Source: Rosa chinensis
Taxonomy: Eukaryota > Streptophyta > Magnoliopsida > Rosales > Rosaceae
Direction of reading: 5' to 3'
NCBI RefSeq assembly: GCF_002994745.2
Contig: NC_037093.1
Coordinates: 45,984,384 to 46,048,383, forward strand
Length of the DNA stretch: 64,000 nt
The translations under genes and the position numbers were made by a program. Shown here in pieces: positions 21,195 to 33,341 of this stretch; the first letter of the stretch is position 1; every line of letters begins with the position of its first letter. The notes beneath the pieces are model-generated. The model saw only the letters and a list, made by a program, of their open reading frames with translations, made no database searches and was not told where the DNA came from.

Positions 21195-22579
21195 ATGTTG
21201 ATTGTAGAGTAGAGAAATAAGGGTCTCCCGCAGAGGATTAAGTTAAACTAAATGCTTCAACAAACTAAAAACCTAACAAAAACAAACTCAGAAAAATATG
21301 AAAATTTACAAGGATCTACTAGACACACAAGGCATCTAGAACACAAAATTTAGAAATTTTTGAAGCTGATTTACTATATTAAATAAATACGAAAAAACAA
21401 AGATTAGAAGGTAACACGAACCGAAACAGATTTTAGAATGGTTAATATCGAGATGATGAAACTAGCTAGGAATGAAGTATCTACCCCTAACAATCACACA
21501 CAACACACTTTATCCAATTTACTACCAATTACTTAGTTGAAGACGCTCAGGTTGGCTCGGTACGCTTGAACACAACCTATTACCCTTTACCCTTTCTTAC
21601 TTTGTACACTAGGCAGGAAGTGCTCTACACCTAGACTATTCCCAAGCAATGCAATCTAAAGGTACGTTTATTAGATTAAACATGCAGAGATCATTAAGTT
21701 TGAAAAGAGTTTGAGCAAGCACTAGGCATTGCAAATAACTTAGCGCCTCGCTAAACCTAGGTTTTTTTTCACTTGCTAGTGAAACTACCAATTACTTCTC
21801 TAGATAATTTGAGGAATCCAACTATTGATCCAGGCATCAAACAATCAAATTATTAGACCCCTAGCATGCATACTAAGTAGGCCTTCAAAGCACACAAATA
21901 TAGAATTCATCAATGAGAAACACGGTAAACAAAACCTCAACTTTATTAATTGGAAAATAAATTGAATGTCAAAGCATGTTATGGATCATGTCTAGGGGGT
22001 TCAACTGCCCTCTAACTACTGAAAATTTAGTTACACATAATTGGAATCAAGAACACAAAGGAATTCATGGAAAAAGAAGACAACAAAAATAAGAATATTG
22101 AGAAATACGGTTTGGCAATTGATCTCAGGGAGTCCAGCGATCGATTGTTTCTGGCATGGTTTGCAGTTCTTCTTCCTCTTGAGCTCTAGTGTGTCTATAC
22201 TTTTTTGTATCTGAGATGGTGTGTTTCTTCAACATCCAAGGAGAGTTATTATTCAGTTTGTAGCCCTTTTCCTCTTTCCTTTTGGGACTCTTAACTCCTT
22301 GGCTTCAACGGAAAGCTCCTTGGTTAAGTTTTGATTGATTTAGGATTCGTTGACATCATTCTATGCAATAGGAGCTTCCAAGAGAATTAACTGCTGAATA
22401 TATCTATCTTTATGTTGCCTTGACCTTCCTTGATTCATCAAGAGCCCACAATTCTCCATCAATTGCACATATCTCCTTCCTTTTGCTTTTATTTCTTTCT
22501 TTGCTTCCGAAAACCCTATAAACATAAAAATAACTAAATTAACCAGAAAAATATGGGAATTAACAATAATATCATCGCA
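21195..22579 (-). mobile_element. gypsy-type LTR, probably solo or truncated
   Basis: On the minus strand the sequence shows the usual order of a long plant gypsy LTR: a promoter-side region near 22500, an R/U5-like stretch with CTAGTGCTTGCTC and AACCTAGGTTTAGCG, and a 3' end with CTCTGCGGGAGACCCTTATT. No gag or pol sequence adjoins it. The exact ends are uncertain; a minus-strand TG start at 22579 and a CA end at about 21196 are possible, but no target duplication was confirmed. Confidence 0.5.
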
Positions 22580-23640
22580 TAATTATGCTCCTATTAAACT
22601 ATTGCCTCTTCTCCTTCAAAAAATGAAAAATAACAAGTAGAGAGCCGAGAGTCTTTCCTCGACAATTGGTACATGTGATGAAATAAGAAGTGCAGGGTGA
22701 AATTGAGGGTGAAGTTGGAAATTTCATGATAAAAATTTAATTGTAGAGTGAACAAAGCATTTGGTAGGTTGGAAATAGCCTCACCCAATGCAAAATTATA
22801 CTGTAAGTGACGAGAATTTCAAAATATATTACAAAATTGTTGGCAAAAAACCTAAGAGTTGGATAAGATTAATTGAAATTAGTAAGTACATGGGCACTAA
22901 GAATGAAATTAAAAGTATAGAGGCACAAATGATTTAGGGTATAAAGGTAAGGGAGGTAAAATGAATTTTGCTCATCTCATAATAAGTACAAGTATGTTAA
23001 TGGAATAAAGATAATTATATAATATTGTTCTGTTAAATTATTTGTGCTTGGTTTACAAGTGATTATTTTCACTTTCCTTCTTGTCCAATAAGCTTGAACT
23101 GCATTGTTTGAAGGGCATTCAACACTGGATGAAATTGCCCTAGGTTAACGAAATGTTTATGTCCCTCCAAAGCACAAGAAGGACACCCACCGAGCAGCAA
23201 CAATAACAATATGAAGACTGTAACAAAGTAGGAGGACAATAAGAGTAAGAAGAAATCTAGTATGTATTACTTACCTGGTAAAAACTACCACAAAAATTTT
23301 ATGGTGCTATGAAGTATTGAAAATTCGACAATACTCTGGAATCGGAAGCAATAAGATTAGTCACTATTTTTCAGTGTGAGCACTCGATAAATTAACCCAA
23401 TGACTCTGAACTTTCACCCTCAAGTCCTTAACTATTGCCTCTCCCTTCCCTAAGGAAAATAGAGTGTCCATTTAGGAAGCAATTGCGGACACCTTTTTTT
23501 TTTTAGTTGATAAACGAGGTCATCGATTCAATTAACTCAGAGTATAATCATCAATAATCACAAATAAAATTCTATATATAAATGAATATTACTAGGACTT
23601 CAGAAAACTATTATTTTCAACCCATGCACATGGTTGAGTG
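22580..23640. other. intergenic, no gene recognised
   Basis: AT-rich sequence without a supported frame. Confidence 0.4.
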
Positions 23641-23668
23641 GTGCAAGTAGAGAGTAGAAGAGTTCCAA

Positions 23669-24079
23669 TTGTACCATCTGAAAGTAACACGGAAGAAAAA
23701 GAGGCCTTTAACGAAGTGGGAATGCCCTCCGAGAGGGAAGCTTAAAATTAATGTCGACGATGCTTTTAGAGCAGATTGTGGAGTTGAAGGCATTGAGGTA
23801 GTGGTCAGAGACGATTTGGGCACGGGTATTGCAGCTATAGCAAGGCCTTTTCTGCATGCACACTCGGCAATTAATATGGAAGCTGAGGCATGTAGAGCTG
23901 GCCTTCTTCTTGGTATCCACCAAGGTTGGACGGAATTTGATATTGAGAGCGACTCTGCTCTTCTGATTGCTACACTCAATAGCACCGAGGAGAATTATTT
24001 GGAGGTAAGTAGGGTTTTAGATGATTACAAAGAAAACTATTATTTTAGATGGGTTATTATATTATCGATAAATGAATAA
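23669..24079 (+). pseudogene. LINE-derived RNase H (RVT_3) fragment
   Basis: A 136-residue frame matching the start of the RNase H domain at the end of plant LINE ORF2 proteins: WECPPRGKLKINVDDAF with the first catalytic Asp, VVVRDDLGTGIAA, MEAEACRAGLL with the catalytic Glu, and IESDSALLIATL with the next Asp. The domain ends early. The usual C-terminal 'R..N..AH.LA' block is missing and the sequence runs into an AT-rich palindromic stretch at 24060-24145. It is a truncated retroelement relic rather than a host RNase H gene. Confidence 0.75.
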
Positions 24080-24146
24080 TTTATTCATTTATCAATACAT
24101 AAATATTTATTCATTTGGTTTATCAATAAATGAATATTTATTAATT
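24060..24146. repeat. AT-rich palindromic repeat (TAAATGAATA)
   Basis: Alternating ATTCATTTAT and ATAAATGAAT segments can fold into a hairpin at the broken end of the RNase H fragment. Confidence 0.6.
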
Positions 24147-24239
24147 TTAGAATGATATCTGTGTTTTTCCTAGTTGAATTACATAATTTATTTAGACAAA
24201 AAAAAATTACATAACTAAGTCTAGTTCAATTAGTTCACA

Positions 24240-24335
24240 ACCATTGCAATTTTTTTTTTAATCTTTATAAAAGAGGATCAAAGGATTTCACTCCTACCTC
24301 CATGGTGACTCGAACTATTGCAAATTGTTTTCAAC
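24240..24335 (-). mobile_element. SINE-like fragment (family shared with 31451-31552)
   Basis: On the minus strand the fragment has a B-box-like GTTCGAGTCACC, then CATGGAGGTAGGAGTGAAATC, then CCTTTGATCCTCTTTTA and an A-rich tail. A second copy lies inside the copia LTR at 31451-31552. Such an arrangement suits the 3' part of a tRNA-derived SINE; the 5' part is missing. Confidence 0.5.
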
Positions 24336-24411
24336 ATTGCCTACTGATGAAGAGATCATAGAAGGAGTAATAAATAAATCTAGTAAATATGATCAAGATG
24401 CAGATGACAGT

Positions 24412-25449
24412 ATATTTTAATGATGTCTTTCTCTCTGACTCTTATGAGAGAGGGTTCTCGGCAGCGACTAGGTTTGGCTGGTGGTAGCTTTGCATTCTCA
24501 ACCAAAAAGGAGTCTCTTCACCTTCGTCTTAGCTACATCTTGGTGTTGTCGGGCTCGCTCGACGGTGCCTATTCTTGATAGGTTGTGGCCTTATTCTCCT
24601 TGTTGTGGGTGCGGTTTGTGCTCATAACAATAGTGGTCTGGCATGGTGTCAATCTGGGCTTGGGACCGGGCTGTAGGTTAGATGAAGACTAAGAGGATGG
24701 GCATCGATGTCGGGGCCTTTATGCATGATGATGTCGATCTTTGGTTAGGCTGAGATTGGTCGAATTCTATGGAGGATGAAGGGATCGGTGGTGATCTAGA
24801 TTTTTCTCCGATGGCAAAGGTTGATGTCTGGATAGAATTGGGATTCGAGGTTGGTGGTGGAGCTTGGGGTCCTTTGCTAGAATTGGGTCGATCTCTGTCC
24901 TGGATGCATGTTGGTATCGGTGGCAGCCTCCTGGTGGGTGCTATCAGTGGTGGTGGAAGTGCAGGTGGCGTATTCCGGCAAATGGTGAAAGGTGGCGATG
25001 GCATGACTGCCTTAAGTACCTTCTCATCTAGGGTTTATCCTTGGTGTGTTGGTTGGGCCTGGCATTGGGCTACTAGGGTTTTGTTTTGGGTGCAAGTAGT
25101 TGTTTTGTCTTCAATTTTCAATTTAGTTATGGGCCTTCATTCTTCTTCACAAAAGGATGATGGGCCTATTTTTTTCTTGCATTGAATAAGAGAGGTCGCA
25201 AATAAAAGAGAGACCTCGTTATCAATTTAATCTTTTTCGGGGCTCTACTTTTCTTTGTTTTGGGCTTAATTCTAAAAGTTGGGTGTGCTAGGAGATTACT
25301 AGTTTTTTTGCTCTTTTTTTAGGGGTGGCTTTGTAGTAGTTTCTACATAACGGATCTTTATGTCGACCCCATAAGGGTGAATCGTTTTTGTACTGCTTGC
25401 TGAATTACATAATGGGATGACCTCTTTTACTCAAAAAAAAGAAGAAAAA
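24412..25449 (+). mobile_element. long non-coding poly(A) retroposon R1
   Basis: A 1.04-kb GT/GC-rich block ends in an A-rich tail (25430-25449). It is flanked by AGATGCAGATGACAGT (24396-24411) and AGATGCAGATGATAGT (25450-25465), a 16-bp target duplication with one mismatch. It has no recognisable coding domain; the antisense proline-rich frame reflects composition. Style and ending resemble R2 and R3. It may be a non-autonomous LINE derivative mobilised in trans. Confidence 0.75.
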
Positions 25450-25579
25450 AGATGCAGATGATAGTTGCATTCTATCAATTGTTTCTTCTCCAAAAGAACA
25501 TTTCAAGCAATAGTAACCTTAAATAACTACCTACTATAAAATGAAAAAATATATATATACCAAACCTGGTGCATGCCTT

Positions 25580-25804
25580 ATTGAAATTTTTTTTAAATCT
25601 CTAATTTTGTGTTTGGCCCAAACTCTAGGTTACTTGACCCAGTGGTAATAGGGTTTAGAAGGATCTAGATATTCCTATTCAATGTATGATTACCTTTCCT
25701 TGTATGATTCATGTTCTATGCATTGTAATCCTCTATATAAAGATGCCCCTATTATCAATGAGAATATACAACAATTTTCTCTCAATTTATGATTCCCTAA
25801 AACA
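25580..25804 (+). repeat. copia 1 5' LTR
   Basis: About 225 bp with the TATA box CTATATAAAGATG (25731-25743), ending CTAAAACA. CGTTATCAGCATGAG follows, the primer-binding-site-like sequence also found after the 5' LTR of copia 2. Confidence 0.85.
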
Positions 25805-25849
25805 CGTTATCAGCATGAGCCCTAACCCTAGCCCTAAAAACCAAATCCC

Positions 25850-25990
25850 CCGCAGCTCTACGCTCACTTGCTGCCCCTGCAGCCCTACGCTAGCTCGCTG
25901 ACCCTGCAACCCTACGCTCGCTCGTTGCCCCAGCAGCTCCTATGCACCCCTGCGCTCGCTGCTCCCCTCGTGCGCGCCCTGCATCTACTG
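25850..25990 (+). repeat. short degenerate GC-rich repeats in copia leader
   Basis: 'Ccctgcagccctacgctcgctcg'-like phrases repeat about every 30 bp. A related GC-rich stretch lies at the equivalent place in copia 2 (about 37270-37420). Confidence 0.6.
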
Positions 25991-26478
25991 CCCCAGTAGT
26001 CCTGTAGCACCCGCAACTCCCGCGTTCAGCTAGCCTCGCCCAAAGCTCGCCTGCCTTGCACATTCCCGCAGCCTGTTTTCCAACACGCCTGCATCAACAC
26101 GCGCATGTTCTCAAGCCTCGAATTAACAAGTAAGCTTTTAAGATTAAAGTTCCCGTTTTTGAAGTTTTTCATTCTTTTCTTCTTTTTCTCGGGGACTTGC
26201 AACCTCCCTTCTTCTACCCCCCTTTCTTCTTCATAGGGGAGACCAAAAAGCCGAATTGTGGGGGTTTGTGCTCACTCCAAGCTTGGAGCTTGTAGAGTCC
26301 TCCAAACTTAGAGTTTGTAGAGATAAAAACAATCGACCACAAACATTATTGTTTCGATCTAATCCAACCCCTCTTGGAATAGAATTTCTTAGAAGCGACT
26401 ACGCTCAGAAATTTTTATTGTTTTCGTGGTAGTCTATTTCACTCCGAAACAAACCCTATTTTCTTGTTGTTTTTCAGG

Positions 26479-27567
26479 ATGAATAACCTGAACAAGTTGA
26501 GCTTTGCTCCACTAGAGACAACAGGCGCAGGATACCACAAGTGGGTCCGTGATGTGCGCCAGCATCTTAAGGCTGATAGGATCCTGAGTACAATCCAAGA
26601 GCCAAGTCAGGACGTGCTTACTCCTCAACAAGCTGCCACTTTTGAAGCAAATAGAGCTACAAGAGAGGCGAATGAAGCTAAAGCCATCATTCTCATGACA
26701 AGGCACATGAATGATGTGCTCCAGATTGAGTACCTCAATGAGAAAGACCCAAGAAAACTATGGGTAGAACTCGAGCAACATTTTGGCAACGTCCGTGATT
26801 CCCTGCTTCCAAACTTAGAAGTGAGATGGCATAGCCTCCGCTTCTGTGATTTCAAGTCTATACTTGACTACAATTCGGAAGCACTTCATATCAAGTCTTT
26901 GATGGAATTCTGTGGGTAGAAAATCACTGATATGATGTTGATCGAGAAGACTCTCTCTATCTTCCCCATCTATGCATTGATGGTAGCCAAGAACTATCAG
27001 ATTGATGTCAATGCTAGATACATCACAAGATTTCATGAGCTTATTGGTGCCATGAACGTGGCTGAAAAGCACGATAACATACTTGTAAAGAACTATAACT
27101 CTAGACCCGTGGGAGCCAAGTCAGTTCCGGAGTCTAATTATAGTCGCACCCCTAAGAGAGGTTGCAAGGAGTGAAACCCTAAGAATAGGGATAATTCTCA
27201 CCCTAAAGAGGAAGGAAACCGCCAAGATAGGCGTGCATGGAACCGTGGTGGTAAACGTGTGAAGAGAGAGAGAGAGGCCAAGCCTCCGGTTATGGTGGTG
27301 ACGCTACCAAGGAAAAAAATGTCCTTAAAACGCTTCTAAAGCGCCTCGATCAAGGGAACCTAACCATAAAGATGCTTGTCTTAGATGTGGACTACCCGGA
27401 CATTAGGCAAAAGCGTGTAAAGCATCCCAGAATGTTGCAAATGCATACAAGATGTATCGTGAAGCAAGGGAGGTAAATTACATAGAACAAGAAGATCAAG
27501 ATGGCGATCTTGATCTAAGGGTGGAAGACTTCAAGGATCAAGACCCAGAAACTGGTGATTTTGATTA
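26479..27567 (+). pseudogene. copia 1 gag (UBN2 type), with stops
   Basis: From the ATG at 26479 the frame reads MNNLNKLSFAPLETTGAGYH, the start of a copia gag. It continues through LWVELEQHFG and, after a stop at 26918-26920, through KTLSIFPIYALMV in the same frame. Further downstream are basic residues and a zinc knuckle (CLRCGLPGH, then KACK) with a stop replacing a residue between the last His and Cys. The acidic tail ends near 27566. The UBN2 gag domain packages genomic RNA in the virus-like particle; at least three breaks rule out function here. Confidence 0.85.
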
Positions 27568-27879
27568 AGTTTTATTTTTATTTTCCAAGAGATTGTAGGC
27601 AATTGCCATATTATTTTTGTAATAGATGCCAATGGTTTGATCTTTCTTCAAAGAAGGCGTACTCAATACAAATGTGATGTCTAGGAAGGTTTTGAGATTA
27701 GTGGTACTTAAGAGAGCCTTGCTCCACTGACATCTCTCTACTCACTTGGTCACATTTGCGATTGGAATTACTGAAAGAAGTTAAATGACTACCATTGTTT
27801 TGCATTAGCTAGTTTTTGGATTAGATTTTCTCTAGTGAAAGAGACAATGATGCAATCATGTTGGTTTATTAATAAAAGT

Positions 27880-28600
27880 TGAGTTCTTTTCTTCATGACT
27901 TCTTTTTAATTACGAGCTTTTCTTTTAGGACTACGCACACCATTCTACGTCATAGACAATTATTCTTAGAGATGTTGCCTACACATTCCTTTGTGACTAC
28001 GATGGCTGGGCCATCAGGTTTAGTTCAAGGACATGGAATGGCCCAATTCCTATTGCCAAATGGCACCTTGACTAGAGTTGCAGAAGCTCTCTACGCTCCT
28101 AAGACAAATCGAACCTTATTGAGCTTTAAAGATATAAGAGCCAACGGATTCCATGTGGAAACGCATACTGATAACGGAAAATAGTTCCATTACATTACCT
28201 CTAATGACTGCGGACGAAAGCGCATCTTAGAGAAGCTTATGTGTCAATCGCGTTGACTTTATGTCACTACAATTCGACCAATTGAATCCAATAATATCAT
28301 AAGAGAAGATCTCTTGGATTCTGACTCATATTGGAGTTGGCGTGACCGATTAGGAAATTCTAGTCGTGATATGATGATCCGTATACTAAAGACTTCACAC
28401 GGACAACCATTCTTCAGAGTGAGAAGAAGTAAGAATCGAAAATTGATTCCAGGACTTAGTAAGACAGCTGCCACCGCAGCATCTGGCACTGCAGCTGTCT
28501 TGGGAAACCATAGGGCCGCCCAAGTCCCTTGTGACAATGCCACAAATGGTGCTACCCATGGCCATGACGCCATGGATGCCACTTTTCATGTTCCAACGCC
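27880..28600 (+). pseudogene. copia 1 protease/pre-integrase region
   Basis: The frame from about 27970 reads GHGMAQFLLPNGTLTRVAEA, LYAPKTNRTLLSFKDI and HVETHTDNG, the stretch between protease and GAG-pre-integrase in copia polyproteins. RLGNSSRDMMIRIL near 28350 is the pre-integrase 'RLGHP' block with the histidine lost. The protease active-site region before it is not readable. Confidence 0.75.
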
Positions 28601-28609
28601 ATGATGGGT

Positions 28610-29510
28610 GATGTAGTCACACATTTTGCTTCTAATAGCGTTACAGACACTCAGGCCCAACCAAAATCCTCATTGGTTGCTTCTAAGGCCCCTCGCTTAT
28701 TTTGCAAAGCCTGTTCATTCAGGAAATTAGGACCGAGACTGTCCTACGCATAGGATTCCAAAATACTCATTCCGTTCTTACAGAGAATCCAAGGGGATAT
28801 CTGTGGACCAATTCAACCATCATGCGAACCTTTTAAATATTTTATGGTATTGGTTGATGCGTCGACACGCTGGTCAAATGTCGCGCTGTTGTCCACACGA
28901 AATGCTGCTTATGCTAAACTCCTCACCTAGATTATCCGTCTACGGGCTCACTACCCTGACCATCCTATTAAGTCAATTCGACTTGATAATGCTGGGGAGT
29001 TTACATCGAAAACGGTCGATGACTATTGCATGTCACTAGGGATTGATGTAGAGCATCCAATTCCCCTTGTTCATACCCAAAATGGTCTCACGGAAGCCGC
29101 TATCAAACGACTACAGATAAAAGTACAGACATTGGTTATGCGCACCAATCTCCCTGTTTCTGCTTGGGGATATGCAATATTGCATGCAGCGACGCTAATT
29201 CATCTACGACCCACTGTAACTCAATCTTACTTTGCGTTACAGCTAGTGATGAGGTACGAGCCTAATATCTCGCACTTACGCATTTTTCGGTGTGCCATTC
29301 ATATGCCTATTATGCCGCCACAGCATACTAAGATGGGTCCACAACGATGAATGGGCATCTATATTGGCTATGAATCTCCAACTATCGTCCGCTATCTTGA
29401 ACCCTTGACAGGCGATCTCTTTACCGCTAGATTTGTGGATTGTCACTTTGATGAGACAGTCTTTCCATCGTTAGGGGGAGATAAGAACACAAATGTTCAA
29501 CATGAATGAC
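28610..29510 (+). pseudogene. copia 1 integrase
   Basis: Fragments in two frames give IQGDICGPI, FKYFMVLVDASTRWSNVALL, IKSIRLDNAGEFTS, CMSLGIDVEHPIPLVHTQNG and the C-terminal GYESPTIVRYLEPLTGDLF. These span the catalytic D, D and the region before the Glu. Stops and frameshifts interrupt it several times. GLTEAAIK takes the place of the normal 'G.AE..IK' segment. Confidence 0.85.
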
Positions 29511-29933
29511 ATGAATTGTCGTGGTCTGTCCCCACTATGTTTCATCTCGATCCCCGTACCGCACAATCAGAACTTCAAGTGCGAAGAATAATCGAGCTCC
29601 AGAACGTAGCAGATACTCTGTCTGATGCATTTTCTGATGTTGCCAAAGTGACGAGATCACACATACTTGCTGCAAACATGCCTGCAAGGATTGATGTCCC
29701 AAATACCGGACATAACGCCACTCCTGTGACACCAAGAGATGGCCCCATTGCCTAGAATGACAATGATGTGGAGTCTATGGTAGCAGGTCCCACGAGGAAG
29801 CGTGGTAGACCAATTGGTTCGAAGGATACTCACCCTAGAAAGAGAGCGAATGAGGCACAAACAAATCCTTTGATCATCGATACTCAAAATTTGTCCCATG
29901 AGAATGTTCCGGATTATGGTATAACCGTCTAAC

Positions 29934-31082
29934 TTGATTGGTAAGGGATATGTCAACAATGAACTATGCTTATGTGTGTTCATAAAAAGGACAGGTTCCG
30001 GATTTGTAATAGTAGTGGTTTATGTCGACAACATGAATGTAATTGGCACCTTAAAAGAGTTAAGGAAAACCGCTGAACACTTGAAATCCGAGTTTGAGAT
30101 GAAAGATCTTGGGAAAACATGGTTTTGCCTCGATTTGGAACTTGAGCACTGTAGATATGGTATCGTGATTAATCAATCAGCTTATTCCCAAAAGATGCTT
30201 AGGCGTTTCAACACTGACAAGATTAAGCCTTTAAGCACCCCAATAGTCGTCCGTAGTCTTGATCCAAAGAAGGATCAATTTCGTCCAAAAGACGACGACG
30301 AAGAAGCGCTGGAGGCAGAAGTGCCCTACCTAAGTGCAATAGGCGCATTCTTGTACTTAGCACAATGCACAAGACCGGACATCTCATTCGATGTGAACTT
30401 GCTAGCTAGATATAGCTCTGCGCCAACACGACGCTATTGGACTGGTGTTAAAGATATATTTCAATACCTAAGTGGTACAATTGATATGAGCTTGTTCTAC
30501 CCTTACAGAGAGACGATGGATTTGGATCCATCAAGTGCCAGGGACGCCACACGTGGTGTACTGCGTTCCCTCTCCCCACTCCAAAACGATATAAGTGTTT
30601 TGGAAGGTTTTGCTGATGTTGGGTACCTCTCTGACCCACATAAAGGTCGCTCCCAAATTGGTTATGTATTCACCATGGGAAAGACCGCGATATCTTAGAG
30701 GTCTACAAAGCATACCTTAGTCGCTACCTCTTTGAATCATGCAGAGATTATTGCCCTTCACGAAGCAGTTCGTGAATGTATATGGCTTTGATCCATAGTT
30801 ACGCATGTTCGGAGAAATTGTGGTATGAAGTCTACCACAGATGAGCCAACAAGCATTTATGAGGATAATGCTGCAAGCATTGAACAAATGAAGCAAAGCT
30901 ACATCAAAGGCGACAACACCAAGCACATATCACCCAAATTCTTCTATAATCAGCAACAACAGAAGCTCCTCAAAATTAAAGTAAACCAGGTTCGATATGA
31001 GGATAATGTGGCAGACTTGTTTACTAAGTCATTGCCCAAATCCACATTCGAGAGACATGTGGCAAAAATTGGCTTGCAGTAA
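29934..31082 (+). pseudogene. copia 1 RT C-terminal half and RNase H
   Basis: An open 254-codon stretch contains the RT motif VVVYVDNMNVIGT, where the second catalytic Asp of YVDD is Asn. It continues with EFEMKDLG, YLSAIGAFLYLAQCTRPDIS and FADVGYLSDPHKGRSQIGYV. After a stop, RNase H follows with NHAEIIALHEAVRECIWL, IYEDNAASI, HISPKFFYNQQQ and VADLFTKSLP. The N-terminal RT motifs are absent: the frame begins abruptly after the linker at about 29917, indicating a deletion. Confidence 0.88.
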
Positions 31083-31280
31083 TTATCTGAACTCCCATGA
31101 TCATAGTCATCAGGGCGAGGCGCAGACATTAGGGGGAGATGTCTACATGTTCGTCTCGAAGCGTGAAGTGTGTGTTGTGCTCTTTTTCCCCTTCGACCGA
31201 GGTTATTTTTGTCCCACTGGGTGTTACTCGGCAAGGTTTTTAGCGAGGCAACGAGAGAAGCACTTCGTTTGGGCAACACA

Positions 31281-31288
31281 AGGGGGAG
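31281..31288 (+). other. copia 1 polypurine tract
   Basis: AGGGGGAG lies directly before the TGTTCAAG start of the 3' LTR. The inverted equivalent precedes the 3' LTR of copia 2. Confidence 0.8.
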
Positions 31289-31598
31289 TGTTCAAGTAAA
31301 TCTCTAATTTTGTGTTTGGCCCAAACTCTATGTTACTTGACCTAGTGGTAATAGGGTTTAGAAGGATCTACATATTCCAATTCAATGTATGATTACCTTT
31401 CCTTGTATGATTCAGGTTCTATGCATTGTAATCCTCTATTTAAAGAGGCCCTTTTTTTTTTCCTTTTTTTTTTCTTTTTTAAAAAGAGGATTAAAGGGTT
31501 TCACTCCTGCCCCCATGGTGGCTCAAACCCATGACTTCGTACATAGGTACAAATGATAATATACAAAATTTTCTCTCAATTTATAATTCCCTAAAACA
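31289..31598 (+). repeat. copia 1 3' LTR with insertion
   Basis: Starts TGTTCAAGTAAATC and ends CTAAAACA. It aligns with 25580-25804 except for about 100 bp at 31451-31552, a SINE-like insertion. Confidence 0.85.
31451..31552 (-). mobile_element. SINE-like insertion in copia LTR
   Basis: On the minus strand it has GTACGAAGTCATGGGTTTGA with a B-box-like GGTTTGAGCC. This is followed by CCACCATGGGGGCAGGAGTG, CCTTTAATCCTC and a long A-rich tail. Related to 24240-24335. It lies where the other LTR has no sequence. Confidence 0.6.
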
Positions 31599-31895
31599 GG
31601 ATGAAGTTTAATTTTGTTCAAATATAAGGAAAAAGCAAAAGATTATTAAAGAACATTAATTTTGAGAAAAAGCTAAATTGAGAAAATAGAAATGGTTAAA
31701 AGTTTCTTGATATGTATTATAAATTTTTATAATTTTTTATGTATTTTTTACAATTATTTATATTTTTATGTGTTATTTCTTTTATATATTTCATCAATTA
31801 TTAATTTATATATTCGTTGGGTCCTAAAGAATGTTTAGAAAATTTATTATTTTTTGCATTTAGCGAGGATATTATTTTAGTACACTGGCCTGAGT

Positions 31896-32826
31896 GAAAA
31901 AATAAAAAAAAAGTCCTAAACCCTAAGGATCTACAGAAACTCTAATGCAGGCGGCAGGTCTTTCCTACTGGAAATCACTCTCATCTGGCGGCGGCTCGAC
32001 ATTTTGGGTTTGGCCCTGGCCTCTCTGACGTTTCCAGGCTGCTGTCAGACGGGTACTGAAGCTATGGCCGTGAAAGTTCTTGGTTGGGGTTCTCCTTAAG
32101 TTTTTGCAGGTCGGCTTTCGGCTTCTGGTCTTGGTGGACTTCTCTGAGGCGGGCTGTCATGCTGAATAGATTTGGAGGGCCTCGTCAGTGGTGTCTTCAT
32201 TTTGGCTATGTCGTGGTTCTGATGCGATGGTGGCATAGATCATGGGACGTTGGTCGATGGGGTGCTGCTTTGTGATGGCTGGTGTCGAGGCGATGTGGGC
32301 GGCTCAGGTCAGGACAATGTGGATTGCGGTAATGCAAGTCAGGGTGAGGTAGATAGCGGCGGAGCAAATCTGGATAGAGCTCTATCGGAACTATGATGTA
32401 CGGCAGGGAGGATGCATATGAAGACTGGCCCTAGGCCAAGCTGGGCTGCGGGAACATTAGGGGGAACCCTCCCTGGGCTGTCTGTTGGGCCAAAATTTGG
32501 GCTGCTTTTTTAACTTTAGGTTAGGCCCTTTAGTTTAGTCTTTTGATTACAATAATTCCCTATTTGTTAAGGGAGCTATCCTTCTAATTTTTTTTAGTAA
32601 GCGTCATCGAGTCTAGTTTACTCGGCCTATTTACTATGTAGTAGTTAATAGTCTATAGGCTCCCTTTATGAGCATGAAACCGTCAAATGATTGGACCTAA
32701 TCTATGTATCACTGTGCTACTACCACAAACTCTTTATCTCCCCAGAGATGGTAGAGGGAGGATATGTAATGGTCCTTTCTAGCCTGAGAATTATTAAGAT
32801 ATCGACATGATATTCTTAAAAAAAAA
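31896..32826 (+). mobile_element. long non-coding poly(A) retroposon R2
   Basis: A 0.93-kb GT/GC-rich block ends in an A-run (about 32818-32827). It is flanked by ACACTGGCCTGAGT (31882-31895) and ACATTGGCCCGAGT (32827-32840), a 14-bp target duplication with two mismatches. It has no recognisable coding domain. It lies between the two inverted copia elements. Confidence 0.7.
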
Positions 32827-32890
32827 ACATTGGCCCGAGTTGGGATCGGAGAGATTTATTATTTAATTGAGGTTATTAATTTATCGAATA

Positions 32891-33100
32891 TGTTTTAGGA
32901 TATTTAAAGCAAAGAGAGAATTGAGAGAATAGTTGTGTGTATTCATTGATAATAAAAGCTCTATATATAGGGATTACAAAGTACATAATCTTGGAGTACA
33001 AGGATTCCTATTCTAACTCAGAGTAGGAAATCTCTCCTATTACAACTATAGAACTAATCCTAGTTTGATAAGGCACACTAAATGTCAACATTCTTCAACA
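32891..33100 (-). repeat. copia 2 3' LTR
   Basis: A 210-bp LTR (minus orientation) with TATATATAG, matching 37497-37688 apart from a short deletion in the latter. The polypurine tract is adjacent at 33101-33110. Confidence 0.88.
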
Positions 33101-33341
33101 CTCCCCCTTGTGTCGCTAAAACTTGGTGATGACGCTTTGATCGTTGCCTCGTTAAATACCTTGCTCAAGTAATAAAAACTCTGTGGGACAAAAACAACCT
33201 CGAGGAGGAGAAAAAGAGTACAACACGTTCTTCACTCTTCGAGATCGAATATGTAGACATCATACCTCCCCCTGATATCAACATCTCCTCATGATTACTA
33301 CAATCATGGGAGTTCGGATAACTTTCTCAATCCGATGCTCT

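Larger units (their letters stand above)
25580..31598 (+). mobile_element. Ty1/copia retrotransposon 1, decayed
   Basis: The order is 5' LTR, leader, gag, protease, integrase, RT, RNase H, polypurine tract, 3' LTR, all on the plus strand. The LTRs differ at many positions and the 3' LTR carries a SINE-like insertion. The gag has stop codons, the zinc knuckle is broken, and the N-terminal half of RT is deleted near 29917-29934. It cannot be autonomous. The outer flanks (CTTA and GGATG) show no clear target duplication, and the 5' end is slightly damaged. A second, inverted member of the same family lies at 32891-37688. Confidence 0.88.

Noticed and set aside
24678..25185. Overlapping ORFs on both strands within retroposon R1
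   Set aside because: Low-complexity Gly/Trp or Pro/Ser composition, no domain, and confined to an element with no coding hallmark.
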